A DNA stretch of 64,000 nt from Brassica napus (lineage: Eukaryota > Streptophyta > Magnoliopsida > Brassicales > Brassicaceae), in NCBI RefSeq assembly GCF_020379485.1, contig NC_063450.1, positions 29,054,137 to 29,118,136 on the forward strand. Direction: 5' to 3'. Positions 22,570-35,533 of the stretch are shown here, piece after piece (the first letter of the stretch is position 1; each line of letters starts with the position of its first letter). The notes beneath the pieces are model-generated. The model saw only the letters and a program-made list of their open reading frames with translations. It had not been told where the DNA came from and searched no databases. Position numbers and translations under genes: made by a program.

Positions 22570-23178
22570 TTTTAAGGTGTATACATGAGCGACCATCGCA
22601 AGCCAAACAACGTACCAGAGAACTTACTTTACCCGATGTGTCAATGGAGCTTAATTATGTCTCCAATCACCATTATGAACCTTTTTGGATTTCTGTTACA
22701 TGGTTCCTGATATATGTATTCATCACATATCAGCCATAGTAAAATTATTTGCACAAATTATAAAAGCATATTTCACACAAACAATACTTGCTCTGTGACA
22801 TCTCTAAGATGACATTTGGTAAAAGCTTCACTAGCAGGTACAATGTAACAATCCAAATATTGACAAATTCATCAAGGTACTAAAAGTCAATCCAAGCATC
22901 GAAATATCTTCTCTACATCATCTATGTGTGATATATATCTTTAAGATTTATACACGAACTCTCACACACTTCGTAAAGACATGAAAAAATCCTACCAGGC
23001 AAACAATAAAGCAAGAGAACAGACAATGAAACACGAGTATAAGATTCAACGGTTTAACAAAATTCAATGGTTTATAAAAATTTAACCTGAATTCAATGGA
23101 GAGCTCCTTAACTGTTGATCAAAAGCTTCCACGGACGTCTGATCTCATCACCTTCTTTGGGTTGCTGTTCCAAAGGTT
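22570..23178 (+). repeat. Duplicated segment upstream of the intact RING gene
   Basis: This is the uninterrupted paralogue of 11394-11539 plus 14434-14885. It shows the empty site TTTCTGTTA at 22690-22698 and lacks the MITE found at 14028-14424 in the other copy. The segment leads without a break to the RING gene upstream region. Confidence 0.85.
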
Positions 23179-23935
23179 CCGCATTTTGTTGGACTAAGGC
23201 TTCAACACTTTATACTTGCGCATATGCCCATTGACTGTATTGCAAATCATAATGAACCAAAATGAGTTTTTTTTTGTAAACTTTGTGTATGCAGTATCTA
23301 GTATTATCAAAGAAACATTTTAAGCCATACGTTTATTAATTTAATACTTTTATAGAATTGATATTTTCTATTAAGTAATCCAAAATGTATCTTTTATTAA
23401 GGAAATACAGTTGGTGAAAATATCCTATAAAAAAACATTTCCATTTAAATAAATACATAGCTAAAACAGGCTATAAATTTCTAGAATCCAGTGGTGATTC
23501 CATTTTTATTAGCTATCTCTATTTGTTATTTTGTTTGTTAGCATTTTTGACTCCAGAAAAACCAACAAGTGTAATTTATTTTACTAACATTTATTGTTGT
23601 TTATCATTTTGCTTAAAGTGGCTAAATGCTTTAACCATGGTTCCTCATATATATACGTCGATTACTTATCTCATAGATTACAACGACATAATTAAGAGTG
23701 CTTAGAAATCATCTTGTGATACACAAAATATTCTTCAGTTGAAAATAAAGTGTGTTTATAAGCTTGTGAACAGCACTCCTTAGCTATATAAGTGTTTGTT
23801 CATCAAAACATTCTCTTACAAGTTATCCCTTCCCTATTAATATCTTCGAGGTATGAATCTATCTTTATTGGCATGCCTCTATTTAGTCCTTCCTATAATT
23901 TGAGTCAAATAATCTTTGTTCTTTCAGAATTATAT

Positions 23936-25116
23936 ATGGACCAAAACATGAATGATTTTTCGGAATCAGATACTCCATTCAGCTTCCAACAGTTATTATA
24001 TGGAGATAATTGGCAGAGGTGGGACACTTATCCGAGCGTTGATGTTAATGCCAACTCAATAGAGCCTAATCATTCGATGGTTGAGATGAACCATGATGGT
24101 CTGACAATAGAGCCTAATCCAATTTCAATGATATATCCAATGGTAATAATCTACTTTCTGCATGTTTTTTTGAGAGATATTAAAGTATGGATGAACAATA
24201 TAAGACTTATTGAAAATGTATAGGAAGAAACATTCGAGCAGTGGTTACAGACACTGGCCAATGGATCATTTGAAATACCATCATATGAAGAACTCAACTT
24301 CATATATGAGGTATGGTGAAAGATAATATATATATATATATATATATACATAGAAAACAATATATATATATATATATATATATAAAATAAAAGGGTATAT
24401 TTTATGTAACATATAATCAATTTATTGGTAACTTAATTGGTTATATTGCATTTGTACATTTTTTTCGAGTGGATATGCATTTGAATCATAGTTGAAGAAA
24501 ACTAAAAGGAATATATATGATGCAATTGGATTGTTGATTTTTGGAATGATATGACGTGGAATGACTTATTTCATTATTTCCATAAATTTTTTTCAGTATT
24601 TAACATGAATATAATAAAATATTCATTCCATCAATTCCACAAACATTCCAAAAAAAAACATTCATATGCAATTTTAGTTATGAATGAATAAAATGAAAAT
24701 ATTTCTTTTTTAACTAATTCCATTCATCTTATTCCATCTATTTTTATTCCATTAATTTCATTTCATTGTTACCATTGACAACCATAATGTGCATGGTTGT
24801 AAATTTAGAACTCTGTAACTATATATATTCAAAAATTTATTAGTGCATTTTTTTCTAGGAATTATTGCTCATTAGTGAGCAGATAGGAGATGTCTGCATT
24901 GGTTTAGACGTTGATATCATTGAGGGGAATCTGAAAGGAAGAAAGTATGAAGATCGTTCTGGTGAAGCGGAGAAGTGTGTGATATGTCTCGATGAACTTA
25001 AGTGCAATGATGAGGCTTCTACACTGGCATGTGGACATGATTTTCACTACGAGTGTATCAAGAAATGGCTAATGGTCAAGAACAAATGTCCTCTTTGCAA
25101 GCAACAAGCTCTTTAA
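23936..25116 (+). CDS. RING-H2 zinc-finger protein (likely E3 ubiquitin ligase)
   Basis: Three coding exons, 23936-24142, 24224-24310 and 24859-25116, all with GT-AG borders and phase 0, give 183 residues. Residues 1-98 are acidic and asparagine-rich with no known domain. Residues about 136-178 form a RING-H2 finger: C-x2-C (CVIC), then CGHDFHYEC and CPLC, the C3H2C3 zinc pattern. Such proteins usually recruit an E2 enzyme and ubiquitinate a partner; the partner is unknown. By position next to ALC it corresponds to the Arabidopsis RING gene I recall as AT5G67120. A non-coding first exon ending near 23850 (followed by GTATGAATC) is likely, since a CAG acceptor lies just before the start codon. 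Two (TA)n runs sit in the second intron. Decayed copies lie at 1878-3691. Sure of the RING, less sure of the exon 1 start. Confidence 0.85.
24326..24384. repeat. (TA)n microsatellite in the RING gene intron
   Basis: Two TA runs (about 24326-24348 and 24360-24384) are separated by ACATAGAAAACAA. They lie in intron 2 and are likely to be polymorphic. Confidence 0.9.
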
Positions 25117-25769
25117 GTGTTTCATTATGCTGAATATTTGAATGTGTTAGTATTGCCAACATTGGTTTCTTTTGTTCAAGTATCGGTATTCGGTAGTTTA
25201 ATGAATACAAATATGGAAGTTTCATAACAAAAAAAAAAGTCTACCGAAATTTATGCAAGTTAATTATCATTCAAGACAACACCCACTGCAATTTGTCAAA
25301 AATGGTGAAACTCTTGCAAGACCTTACCTGTGAAGTGATTGTCCTTTTTCATGTTTAATAATAATAATTAATTACAGTATTATTTATGACTTTCAGAAAA
25401 CTCTATCTATCAACCGTTCTTTACTGATTTTTCCACCCATCACTGCTCTATTTTTTATTTATTTATGGCATCGGGAAAAAAAGAGAAGAAAAAGAAAAAT
25501 TATATGCAATTTTACCGGGTGTTAAAACTTATAATTACATTTGGTGATAAATCTGCTTTGTTAAATCCAGTACAAAATCAATTATTGAATTCATAGACTA
25601 TAAAGTTGTGAACCAAATACAAATTATCACTAATGGGAATATTCATATACAGTATAGTAACGTAAGCCACCAGATTATGTCTAGAGTGATTTGCCACGCG
25701 CCTGCCTATTTATTATGAAAAGCCTCAGTAACTTGTGATGAGAAGAATTCACAGAGAGAGAGGAGAGAG
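25117..25769. other. RING-ALC spacer and ALC promoter region
   Basis: About 650 bases hold the RING 3' region and the ALC promoter and leader. No transposon is apparent. A GA-rich leader (CACAGAGAGAGAGGAGAGAG) lies just before the ALC start. Part of the spacer (about 25555-25650) is duplicated at 3570-3690. I see no clear TATA box; TATTTATTATG near 25706 is a weak candidate. Confidence 0.6.
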
Positions 25770-26778
25770 ATGGGTAATTCCGATGAAGGTGATCGTCTTC
25801 CTGCTCCATCTTCTTCGGACGAACTCTCGAGCATTCTCCGGCAGGTACTGTCCCGTACTCCCACAGCTCAACCTTCTTTCTCACCGAAGAAAATCGTTTC
25901 CTCCGCTGAGATGTTCAACCGAACCTTCCCCCTCGTTCCCGGCGGAGCGGTTTCTTACGCCGCTTGTGCAGTCGCTGAAACTGGGGAAGGCAAATGTGGT
26001 TTCGAAAACAAGGTAAACTTAACGATGTTAGTTGCCGTGAAACTATTACCCTCGCTTGTTGATTAAAGAAAAAAATAACTTTATTGTGTTTTTGGTTGGT
26101 AATGGTTAAAAAACACTAAAGAGAAATGGAGCTAGACAGCGAAATTCATTGAAGAGAAACATTGATGCACAGTTCCACACCTTGTCTGAAAAGGTTTTGT
26201 CTTTATCCTTTTAAGATTCTTGATTTGGTTTAAAAAAAAAAACTAGAGATAATAATAGAAACTGGATATATTGCAGAGGAGGAGGAGCAAGATCAACGAG
26301 AAAATGAAAGCTTTGCAGAAACTGATACCCAATTCCAACAAGGTGGTAAATACCAAGTTCGACTTTTTATCTTTCAGAACTCAGTTGTGAGATACATTTG
26401 TTTTGTTTTTTTTTTATGTTTTGTAGACAGAAAAGGCCTCAATGCTTGATGAAGCTATAGAATATCTGAAACAGCTTCAACTTCAGTTTCAGGTTCTTTT
26501 TCTATATGTTCCTTACGCTATGATCATAAACAACTAAATTTGTAAACCCAAACATCTGATTAACTTGATGAATGCAGACGTTAGCCGCTATGAATGGTTT
26601 AGGCCTAAATCCTCTGCGATTACCACCAATTCTACCGCCTACGCAGACAGGGATCACTGGAACCTCAGAACAAGGGCTGAACCTTGAGACTCTGCTTGGT
26701 GGTTCTCACTCGATGGCTAACCTTGAACCACCCGAACCAACTCAGGAAATGTGCTTTCCCACAACCACTCTGCTTTGA
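25770..26778 (+). CDS. ALC: ALCATRAZ, bHLH transcription factor of fruit dehiscence
   Basis: Five exons (25770-26012, 26122-26193, 26277-26342, 26427-26492, 26578-26778), all phase 0 with GT-AG borders, give 215 residues, close to Arabidopsis ALC (about 210). The N-terminus is the serine-rich MGNSDEGDRLP type. The bHLH spans roughly residues 92-147. H100, E104 and R108 form the H-E-R set of E-box-binding bHLH proteins, helix 1 follows (KINEKMKALQ) and helix 2 carries SMLDEAIEYLKQLQLQ. The family relative is SPATULA. In Arabidopsis ALC is needed for the separation layer that opens the silique and acts with SPT in gynoecium patterning. The gene converges on POLA with 241 bases between the stops. 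A partial copy lies at 21179-21425. The exon structure is clean, so it is probably functional. Confidence 0.95.
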
Positions 26779-26852
26779 AGACAACGTTCAGACAGTGAAG
26801 AGGATTCGAAGTCAGATTTCCTCTCCACAGAAACATGAGCCGAAAATGATTT

Positions 26853-26959
26853 GGTTATATTTCAAAGTGTTATGCTAATAAGCTTTAGGACTGAACAAAA
26901 CTGCTACTGGTTATATTTCAAAGTGTTATGCTAATAAGCTTTAGGACTGAACAAAACTG
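26853..26959 (+). repeat. 56-bp tandem repeat in the ALC 3' flank
   Basis: Two head-to-tail copies (26853-26908 and 26909-26959, the second slightly short) begin GGTTATATTTCAAAGTG and end ACTGAACAAAACTG. They are identical over the shared length, hence recent. They lie between the ALC and POLA stops, probably in the ALC 3' UTR. Confidence 0.95.
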
Positions 26960-27019
26960 AGTAGCTTCATTATAATGATGTAAGAAAAAAAATGTATAAA
27001 TTTAACTACATGATTACGA

Positions 27020-30000
27020 TCAAATGGCTATGTCTGTGAGTTGCAGCCATCCGTACGCACACCGGTCTCGGATACTTCGAGCCATGGATGCTGCTGCCTG
27101 AACCGCAGGTCTTGTCTTCGTCAATGCTTTCTCTACTTGAATTCTGACACCAACATCCATCTGCTTTTTTTTTAAATACGAGAGAGATGATTATCAGGAA
27201 TCTAGACAACACAAATTGATTGTGATAAAACTTTAAAAGAAGATAAGATTGTAAAGTAGAAACCTTTTCTAGATTGCACTGGGTGTCTAATATGTGGCAA
27301 AAGTATGACAGCTGCTTGTACAAGTCTGCTTCAGTGTACTGTAATAAGGCAAGGCTTGGAGTTAAAAGCTGTTCTGTGAAGCAACAGAAAAATAAGACTT
27401 CTTACAAGGTGGATGAGGGCATATACCTTTCTTAAGAGAGTTCCATTACAATTAGGATAGTTTGGACAAACTGTTCCCCGTTCACGGTCACCAAGCAGAC
27501 GGAAGTTGGGGATGCGAGTTGTGTGCTTGCAAGACTCATCGTCACACTGTCCAAGGCAAAATGTACAAATAAAATTCATAAGCCTGACTTAATAATGACA
27601 GGTGTTCATAATTATGAATATTAACAAGGCAAGTGGAGAAGGGTTTTCTATGCACCATCATTATGCCTTTGTAGTACATAGATACAAACCCATCGATCTG
27701 CCTTTTCACCTGAAATGCATGATAACAAGTTAATTACCAAACCATTTGTTCTACAAGCCAAATCAGAAGGCCTAGATACAACAGTTCTTTAATTTTGAGA
27801 AACATAGAAATTAAGATATTTTTTAACAAAGCTTATCTACCTGGTTAGATATCATTGCAGGGGATATTCTTCCCGTGCTACCTTCTGGCTCACATTTCGG
27901 GCATTGCAGCTTAAGCCAGAATGTAGAATCAGATTCCTCTGTTTCAGATTTCTTACTGATCGACGCATAGACTGAGCTAGTAATAGATGGACAGTTGAAA
28001 GCAGCAGAGCAGTTGGGGCATGCTAATGCTAACGGCTCGCAGCTTTTGTATCTGCGTTTTTTACATGTAAATTACGTTGTTGCAAATCTTGAATTCTAAG
28101 AGTATCTCAAATCCTGGAGAAAATACATCATAGCGAGGAAGCATGATTGCAAATTACAGAGGAGATAAGATATCATTACCTTTCTTCATCGCTTGTAGCA
28201 AACAAGAGTGCTGTAGAAGGATCACTGCCAGTAGCATCGTTTGATCTGCTTCGATACTATTAAATACATTGTTTACAACCACTTATCAGAATTGAGAATC
28301 ATCGTATATGGAATTGGAGATTGGGTTTAAATGAAAGCTGTTTTACCTTTGATGGGTCAAGTCCTAAACACTCGGCTAACCTCTCAGGACTTGTGCCCTG
28401 AATCTCTGCGCATAAACGAGACACCACAGGATGAATCTGCTGTGCCAAGTAGTAATCTATGTCAACCAACCATCTGCTGTCTTCTGATTTCACCTCATCA
28501 GGATGCCTAGCACGTTCGCCAATCCCTGCTGAGCTCGCAGAGCTAGTATTACCCTGCACAGAGGAAGGGTTAAAAATTTAGTAGAGAGACAATTTGGTTC
28601 GGATTGTATTAAGCTGGTCTTTTGTGTTGGGAACCTGTTCATAGCAGATTATATATGGTACAGTATCCTTAGCATTGAAACCTTCTTTATAACCACGTTG
28701 CCTCATTCTGAGTGCAACCTGAGAAAAACAGTTTAACCGCACAATCAGAGTTCAGTAAAAATGTGAAAAAGTATTAATTTTAAACATCATTCTGATGAGC
28801 AATAATGCGAATAATAGCTCCCATACTCACTTGAACGTGTGGTTGGCTTTTGGAATCTGGATACGCTTCTGGTGACTTAGTTAATGCCTTGGTGATGACA
28901 TACTTCTCAAGTGCAACTTTCCCATTTCTCATTTCCTCTTTTATCTGTTGGATGGACAAAGCATACATGTATTGGATGACAAAGAAGAGCATACTAATTA
29001 AAAAAGGTTACTAAATGGAGGTTAACAAAGATTACCTTCATAAGCTCGCTATGAATTGCTTCAACAACATCCTCACATGACCTGCAAAGAAGACAGGACT
29101 TGTTGTGCTTTGCATGAGAAAGTAAAAATAATGTTTTCACTTAATGTTTTAGAACATACCCTCCACACAAGATCTTAGACAAGCATAAATCTCCAATTTC
29201 CTTGGAAAGTAAGCTCCAATCTCGACGAACCATGTCCACACCTTTTCTTTCAATGTCCTGCATTGAGAAGTCATGTTAGTACTCAAAACATTTTCTACAA
29301 GAAAAGGTAGCCAAAGTGTAAATTAAATATTACCTCGCAAGTCTTCCCGTCCTTGAACTGCAACTTGACGGCAGCATATTTCTTTTTTCTAAGAAGAAGC
29401 ATCCTCTTATATATACCATCACAGTCAATTTTCAGACATCTATACTTCTTATTGACCTAGAAATCGAAAGCGAGAAAGTGAGACCAAATCAAATGTCTGC
29501 TTTTTACAGTACATTGTCTATAATTATACTGATTTGAGTTTCCATTGCGTGATGTTTTCATGCATCAAGAAACCAAACATCAAGGTTGCAAGTATCTAAT
29601 TCATATTGGTTTGGTAATAGAAAGGTTTAAAACTAAGGGTGAAAGGCTGGAGAAAAATCTATTTATCCAACCTACCTCTTGGATGACTTTTGTTTTAATG
29701 GCTTTCACCTCTTCGATATCATCTAGTCCACTGTGAATCATGATTGAATCTGTGTCACCGTAAATCACCTGCGTAATAGCAAGATGTTTAGTTCTACAAC
29801 TGATAAAGAGAAATGCGGACACATTACATCAACACATTACATCAATTATCTACTGACATGCATTTCGTGGGACTCAAAGTATAGGAAATACCTCTAGGTT
29901 TAAATGATTTTGGACAAGATCCACGGTTCTTTGCAGGATCTCCCTTCCCTGCAATGTTGGGGAATTAATCGGATCACACGAGAATAGAGAAAAAAAACAA

Positions 30001-33000
30001 AGAAAATTGTGTAACTAGGAAACTTAGAGAGCATAACTTACCTGTAGTGTTATGAGCTCTGCTAAAGGCTTAGCGTAGAATCTTGAATTGGAAAAACCCA
30101 GACATCCATACATACTGTGTTTACAATGAATAGGAAAACATTAATAAAAGTGTATTTATCGCCAGCACAACCTAAAACCGTAAATACAAACCTATTGGCT
30201 GTGAGCTTTATTGCCTGCTGCCTAATGTCAAGCTCCCAGTACTTAAGACCTGTTTCCTTTGCCATCTTTAGTTTGACGCTTTTCCTTATACTGACCAAAT
30301 GTTCCATCAACTGAAACAGAGACATACAGTGAATTATCATCTAATATTTATTAGACTGGGCATAACAGAACAAGAGAGAAAATCATAGTGGTACCAAGAA
30401 ATGCACAGAGCTCTAGTTTAGAAGATGATGTCAAGGTTAGTTTAGTTGAACTACAGAACGCAGCAATCACTAATACTATACTGAAGAGCTGGGTCGTTTT
30501 AATTTGAGGATTTTCCACATACACCTTCAGAGAAATCGAGGCAAACTAATGCTTTTGATGAGTTTTTTATTTCTTTCTATTAATTTCTGACGGGTTTGGG
30601 GTGACTTACAGATTTGGTGTTTGACGACGTATAACAGATCGCGTACAGAGCCGAGTAAAGTCACAATATAAAGCAACTGATCGTGTAATCGTGAATATAC
30701 CTTTGGAAGAATTCCAGGTGTCTGACTCGACGGTAAACGAGGAACTCCATCTTCTGATCGTGGTATGGTCGTGAAACAGATATTATATTCCTGAAATAAG
30801 CATGACCGTTATCTACAAATCAAAGGAAACAGCCATCCAAGGCTTGAAATATAGAAAATAGTCTGCTAACCTGTATAATAGACGGGTAAAGACTATTGAA
30901 ATCGAGAAGCAATACATATTTGTCATATAAGCCTTTCTTTGGCTCCAAGACCAGTCCACCAGCGTAGGCTGGACCCTTCTTTGCTTTGTTGTCCTTAGAC
31001 GGATCATTTTCCAAAGCCAGGTCAGCATCCAATTCATCTACATTGTGGCCCTCCGGACCATGATTCATTCTTCTTTTTGATGACTTTATTTCCTTCATAC
31101 GTTGTGAATTTTTGTCTGGGAGGATGTACTTTTTCGAGTGGAATGTATGTAGCAAGTAATATTCAATTCTCTGCGCCCTGGCTCCCTGGTAAGAACCATA
31201 GAAAACATGAGTGTTAAAAGCATAAAGAGAGAAAAGGAGAGCTGAAACAGGAGTCATTACCTGAAGAGTTTTTCCCCAAAGATTGCCACTTATGTTAGTT
31301 AGCTGGAGAGTGAGTGGAAGAACACTTAGATGAAACATGAGCTCCATCGATAACCACGCATCTGTTTCACCACATTCAATCTGAAACGAAGAAAGCCAAA
31401 ATGTTATAACAAGCAAGCAATTAAGATGCAGTCGTCACTCATCAACCTACGTCAACTGATGTTTATCGGCAATTCCTTTGTTTCTAAGCTATCATAAGAA
31501 TCATAAGCTATCGTCCTCAGTGAGGTAGTTACAGCTTATGCATACAAAAACCTATGAGTGGACTAATTGAAGAACTTACAAGTTCGACAAGTGTTTTAGA
31601 TGACTGAAACATTTTGGGAATGTCATTAGGCGATATCTCTTTCCTGTCCCGGTTTAGCTGTGTCTTTGAGAGATCTGTTAACGAATAACTGACCTGCAAC
31701 AACCAGAAGCTTGTAAGCGAGGGAGTAAGCTTCAGCTCATTGCTTGTAAAATTTGAGCATCATACCTGCTTCAACAAGTCACGAGAACATAGATCTGTAT
31801 CACACAAGAGTCTTCCAGCAATGCAAGACATGATCCCTAGTGTAGCTCCGGACCCATAATTAGTGTTCCCTTTAAGCTTAGGCATGGAAGAGCGTTTGAG
31901 ACGGCCAATTTTGGACCACATGCTACTCAAAACTTTGCAAGCCTGCATTGTAGTCATAGGGTTTTCAGACAAGAGGTGATCTTCATATGAGAGTAATATA
32001 CCATCATGGAGCACGTTTTAATTTCGTCGGAATGTAAATGAAAAAACACATCTTATTAGTGGTAAAAAGAGTATTTGATTTACCTGGGCTCTTTGGAGAA
32101 GGACATCCAGATCAAAACCTGATATATTATGTCCCACAAGAACATCACTGTCCAATTTGTTCAGCTCCAGAAACAGCCGATTCAGCAATGCTCTTTCACT
32201 GCAGTAAGAAAAGAAAAAAATGTTTGATGAAGCAACATGAACTGCCAAAGATATACATGGATCATGAGCACGGCCTATACAGTAACAGAGCTGCGAATAC
32301 CTATTTTCAAAACTTAAAACGCTGCAGCGGTTCTTTGAATTTCTGTCAGCCACTTCTTTTTTCCAACCAATTGGGTAACCGGTTCCTTCAGGATTCCTAA
32401 CAACAGTGAAATGACTCAGAATACCAGACCTCTTCCTTTCTGGACCTGGCATTGGAACATCAATCTGAAAGACCAAGGAACATCAAATGTCAAGCTGCTC
32501 ATGTCTACATAAGTATCATTTGAACAAGAAAAATCGTCATAAACCAGCTTAATACAAATAACTATTGGTGAGTGGTGATGTCATGATCATACTTAAGAAT
32601 ATTGTGGTATAACCATCGAGGTGAAGCAGCACATCCATATTCTTCACAAAGAGAAACAACGGCTAAAGCATTGGTCAAATGTTATAGAACAAACCTTGGC
32701 GTTGTGAAAGCAGAGAACAGACGCAGAAACAATTTCGCTTATGTTCTGCTTTTCATTGACTATAGTCTTTAAATTTATGGCTGTAACTACAGCAGGAGGA
32801 TGAGCAACTTTTTCCTCCGAAACTAAAACAGTGATAACCTTGGGAGATTCAACAGTAACCTCAAACTTGCACCAGCTCACCTGCACAAGTGTCAAGTCCT
32901 CATTATTGGAGATATAAAGAACTAAATATCACAAGTAAGATGGTTATGGTACTTTTAAAGGCCTTACTCGTTGAGAGGGTGAATTGGTAGAAAAGTTTGA

Positions 33001-35112
33001 AATTTTGAGCCAAGACGGTCCCATAATCTTCCTTTTAAGGATAAAAAGCTCCAAAGCACTGCAAATGAATTAAATTAATAAGCAGAGAAAGTTGCACCGC
33101 ACTAAATTTTTGACATAGCGGCACACATTAACTAAAAGGCTTGCAAAAGAGCAGTAGATGCAAACTTAACTGATCGACTATCAAAAACAGAGAAAGGTAA
33201 AGAAACTCAGCAGTAAGAAGCTTAAACCTGGTGTTAGAGCCAAGGACAGCGCTAAAAGACTCCCCTTTGAGGTCTTCTGGAAGAGGAGGATCCTATGACA
33301 ACAAGAAAAGGCAAAAGTGTCACGATGATGAGATGTGCAGAAGTTCACAAAAAAAATAAAAATAAAAGAGAACTTTTAGTTCGACTCAAAGATGAAATGT
33401 ACCTTAAATGGATAATTTATCTTCAAGACATATTGTTCGCCAACAGGCACATCAGGCCTCTCAAATGCATAGTTTCTCTGATATTCGTCCATGGAGAGCA
33501 GAATAGAGAGTCAAAGAAAAGTTTTGCTGCTAAAATACATGAAAAGTAAGTAAATACTCAAACCTTGACAAGTGCCATGCTATAACTGGAAACATTGAGT
33601 TGTAACAATTGCTGAGAAATTTCGTTCTTCAAATTTGATGCCATTTCCTGAGAAGAAAAGGCCAAAAACAATAAACAATAGAGGAAGAATATTGCTTCTT
33701 CCTAGCATGTAACACAGGTAGTCAAACTCACATGTAACTTCCCCCGGAATGATTCAGGAGAAAGTTTAGAGTCTTTCACCTCTTGCTCGAGCGTGATTAG
33801 TTCATGTGAAGGAAATACGGAATCATTGGGAATAGCATAAACACATCTCTGGATATTCTTAACTACCACAGAGCAACTCTTGTACGTATCTCCCATCTTA
33901 ACCTGAATTGTACATAGAGGACATCAAAATCAACTCTCTAGATTTAACCTTTAAAGCAGAAGAAAATGAGTTAAAAAATCCCAAAAGACTCACCTTCCCA
34001 AACAAATATATTGTGCCCATACTCGCTCCAAAAGCCTCCTCGTAAGCGTCAAGAATGTAAAAACGAAGTGAACCATCAGCATCCAAATCAAATTCCGTTT
34101 GCCCTTCGCAATTAGAACTAAGTGGAGCCCCATTCTCAGTCCCACCTTTGACCATTGCTTCCTTCCAACCAGCAGTGGCGCTTAAAGCCGAATCCTTCTC
34201 TTTCAAATCAACCGTTGCATTCAATGTAAACACATCCTTCACTTCTGACTCAGCCTTCGCTTCACTTTGTCTTCTATTGTTTGATCCATCCTCTACAACA
34301 CCATCACTTCCAGGTAACTCCATCTTCTCGGAATCATGCGGAGGGGTGACTTCAGATTCTGTCACAACTTCTTCTTTCATCTCTTTCACCAACTCCTTCT
34401 CCATGAAAACACGATCACTTGTGGGTTCTGAATCCTTCATTGCCATGCTGGAGGTAACAGAAACCACATTTTTATTCCTAGAGAACATAACTGGAACTGT
34501 AGGTGGTTGTTTCCTTCTCCTATGCCTTTCTCTATCCAAATCATCAGGAGTTACCTCAGCTAAAACCTCGTCAAGAATACCCTCGCACTTTACCGTATCA
34601 GTCTCCTTCCCCTTCTTGAAACTCGAAGATGTGAACATCGAAGAGAGTCTCCCTTCACCTGTAATAGTAGCCGCAGCCTTGAGCGCCGGATTCACCTTCT
34701 TAACCTGAGGCTGTTCCTTCCCTTTCTTCTTCTCAGCTTTCTTCTTCCTCAGTCTCCCGCTAAATCCACCGCCGTCGTCCGATTCATCAGTCGAGTCAGG
34801 CCCACTGGGCTTCGTGAAATCCTCCTCCTCGCCTTCGTCGCCGTAACCCAGATCTCCGTCTTCCCCGTCGTCGACTACGAATCCGCGAGCCTCCTCGCGC
34901 CGCCGGGACACGATCGCGTCGTACTCGTCGTCATCGACGGTGTCGAAGATCGGTTCTTCTATCCTGATATCGTAGCCGCCACCTGAAGCTGCTAGATTCC
35001 GAAGTCCTCCTTGCCGAATCGCTTTCAGCCGCTCTAGAGCTTCCTTCCTAGTCGCTGCCTCCGCGCCTCGGCTTCGTTTTCGGCCAGCCTCCGTCGAGTT
35101 ATCGCCGGACAT
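27020..35112 (-). CDS. POLA: DNA polymerase alpha catalytic subunit
   Basis: This is a multi-exon gene of about 8.1 kb encoding the family B polymerase that, with primase, starts every Okazaki fragment. In Arabidopsis it is INCURVATA2 (ICU2, AT5G67100), which also affects chromatin silencing. Exon 1 (33994-35112) holds the N-terminal polymerase-alpha domain ([15 protein letters not shown]) and a long acidic/basic linker; exon 2 is 33732-33902; the last exon is 27020-27160. Conserved pieces in order: [17 protein letters not shown] (near 32110), region [13 protein letters not shown] (near 30890), KLTANSMYG across an intron near 30190/30110, and the catalytic YGDTDS (near 29750). The C-terminal zinc modules have Cys pairs near 27470-27560 and 27890-28030. 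The exons I followed keep frame and splice signals, so the gene looks intact; I did not fix every border. It is convergent with ALC, and its promoter has E2F sites. Confidence 0.93.
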
Positions 35113-35188
35113 TTTGTTAGTTTCTTCTAATTTGGGGTTTTTTTTTGCGAAGCTGAGTGTTCGATTTGGGGTTTTACATCTGCGAGAT

Positions 35189-35217
35189 GGCGGGAAAATC
35201 GATATAATTTTGGCGCC
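35189..35217 (-). promoter_or_regulatory. Two E2F-type sites in the POLA promoter
   Basis: On the minus strand TTTTCCCGCC (35189-35198) and, on the plus strand, TTTTGGCGCC (35208-35217) match the E2F consensus TTTSSCGS. They lie 77 and 96 bases upstream of the POLA start codon. S-phase genes in plants and animals are commonly driven by such sites, which fits a replicative polymerase. Binding is inference. Confidence 0.8.
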
Positions 35218-35533
35218 TCTATCTGCGAGATCCTAATAAGCTTAATACTAATGGGCTTTATCTTGTTTAGTAAGGCCCAATACAAGGGAGCGAAGAGAAG
35301 GTTATTGGGATTGAAGTTGACAAGTTTGGGAGAAGCCCAGAGAAACTTTGGCGTGAGAGTGAAAGGCTGGGAACGGTGAAGAGATTAACTGTCAGAGAGG
35401 AAAACGATGAGCTAAGCTACACCGTGAAACTGGAGACTCCACGAACGTTGCGTGAGAACGTGGTTTATGGGCTTGTGAGTTGGGTTGATGACAAAGAAGC
35501 TAAGTTTGGAGTAAGCTGTCCTGTGGTGGTGGC

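Noticed and set aside
34148..34708. Open frame of 186 codons on the plus strand
   Set aside because: It is antisense to POLA exon 1, and its Ser/Thr-rich content mirrors the Glu/Lys/Asp-rich coding strand.
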